Shown here: positions 63,304-64,000 of the stretch, piece after piece
How the letters are laid out: the number at the start of each line of letters is the position of its first letter
Numbering within the stretch: the first letter of the stretch is position 1
Source of the DNA: G963663315 sp965116335
GTDB taxonomy: Bacteria; Pseudomonadota; Gammaproteobacteria; Arenicellales; Poriferihabitantaceae
Length of the DNA: 64,000 nt
Direction of reading: 5' to 3'
Assembly (NCBI GenBank): GCA_965116335.1
Contig: OZ220677.1
Span: 372,001 to 436,000, forward strand
The notes under the pieces: generated by a model
Seen by the model: the letters and a program-made list of their open reading frames with translations, nothing else
Told to the model about the DNA's origin: nothing
Databases searched by the model: none
Made by a program: the position numbers and the translations under genes

Positions 63304-64000
63304 ATGAGCAACCGTTACAACGCATCTGCTATTGAAGTTCTGACCGGGCTTGAGCCGGTCCGCAAACGTCCGGGGATGTACACTGAGACAGACCGCCCCA
63401 ACCATCTGGCCCATGAGGTCATCGACAACAGTGTGGATGAGGCGATTGTCGGGCAGGCAGACTGTATCGAGGTTCATCTGCATCAGGATGGCTCACTGAC
63501 CGTATCGGACAACGGGCGCGGTATGCCGGTGGATGTCCACCAGGAAGAAGGCATCAGCGGTGTCGAGTTGATTCTGACCCGGTTACATACGGGCGGTAAA
63601 TTCTCCGGGGAACATTATCAGTATTCAGGCGGACTGCATGGCGTAGGCGTCGCGGTAGTCAATGCCCTGTCGGAGAAAATGGAAGTATGGATCAAGCGCA
63701 ACGGTGAACAGTACCATATCCGCTTTGCCCATGGAGAGAAGCAAACAGAACTCACGATCACAGGCAAATCGGCCCGCTCCGACACCGGAACGAAAATCCG
63801 CTTTCACCCCGACCCTGCCTACTTCGATTCTGCTGAGTTTCAGGTCGTCTCACTAAAAGCAATGCTGAAGGCAAAAGCAGTCTTGTGTCCGGGGCTACAA
63901 GTCCACTTTTTTGATGAGAAAACGCCGGAGAATACGGAATCATGGCATTACGACGAGGGTCTGCTCGAATACTTGAGCGGAGCCCTGGTCAATGCGGATC
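63304..64000 (+). CDS. parE: DNA topoisomerase IV subunit B, partial (C-terminus outside the window)
   Basis: ATPase subunit of the enzyme that unlinks daughter chromosomes. From ATG 63304 the frame is open to the edge, 232 codons of about 630. The GHKL ATP site is clear: EVIDNSVDEA, SDNGRGMPV, LHTGGKFSG and GGLHGVGVAVVNALS. The N-terminus YNASAIEVLTGLEPVRKRPG and the absence of GyrB-type features favour ParE over GyrB. The 43-base gap to xseB carries both divergent promoters. Confidence 0.94.
   Translation, partial: MSNRYNASAIEVLTGLEPVRKRPGMYTETDRPNHLAHEVIDNSVDEAIVGQADCIEVHLHQDGSLTVSDNGRGMPVDVHQEEGISGVELILTRLHTGGKFSGEHYQYSGGLHGVGVAVVNALSEKMEVWIKRNGEQYHIRFAHGEKQTELTITGKSARSDTGTKIRFHPDPAYFDSAEFQVVSLKAMLKAKAVLCPGLQVHFFDEKTPENTESWHYDEGLLEYLSGALVNAD

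Noticed and set aside
1..64000. CRISPR arrays, prophage genes, transposases
   Set aside because: No regularly spaced direct repeats, phage structural or integrase genes, or transposase motifs were seen on either strand.

Overview
The window reads as chromosome of a free-living gammaproteobacterium of moderate GC. The clearest sign is the minus-strand run recA-recX-alaS-lysC-csrA-tRNA-Ser(GCT). Other conserved blocks agree: rpsF-rpsR-rplI-dnaB-alr-radA, suhB-mutS-fdxA-pepN, and xseB-ispA-dxs divergent from parE. I cannot name the genus from sequence alone.

Layout. 1-2121 is the N-terminal 707 codons of aceE (minus). 2243-7477 is the ribosomal/replication run rpsF, rpsR, rplI, dnaB, alr, radA. 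7549-13004 holds an exported FKBP isomerase, a convergent MocR/PdxR-type regulator, rho (broken by a one-base frameshift), rpmE and hemL. 13106-17762 is a complete branched-chain amino-acid/amide type ABC importer (Tat-signal binding protein, two permeases, two ATPases), followed by a CDF metal transporter and a TauE/SafE exporter. 20159-25599 is a first accessory patch: a type ISP restriction-modification gene interrupted at a 17-base poly-C tract, and a convergent vapBC module. 25779-33703 is core metabolism: an esterase, acs, a dusA/sterol-desaturase/Trm112-like operon, gshA and a PLP transsulfuration enzyme. 33783-44690 is a second, larger accessory patch: hipBA, a NERD-helicase, a higBA-like pair whose antitoxin carries a metallopeptidase, and a three-gene operon of HARE-HTH/Mrr nuclease, SNF2 ATPase and Hsp70-like ATPase with a DnaJ-type zinc finger. 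It ends at tRNA-Ser(GCT). 44854-64000 is core genome again, ending inside parE.

Most interesting items. (1) The type ISP gene would be a single enzyme of about 1590 residues, but the C17 tract puts its methylase half out of frame; 15 or 18 C would restore it. This is the signature of phase variation by slipped-strand mispairing, unless the tract length is an assembly error. (2) The operon at 38935-44690 looks like a defence module with an unusual Hsp70/DnaJ-zinc-finger component; I do not recognise it as a named system. (3) rho lacks one base at codon 241 while both flanks are intact and conserved.

How the parts relate. The housekeeping operons are tightly packed, with overlapping or nearly adjacent stops and starts. 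The accessory genes sit between them, all of restriction, helicase-nuclease or toxin-antitoxin type. No transposase, integrase, prophage gene or CRISPR array was seen.
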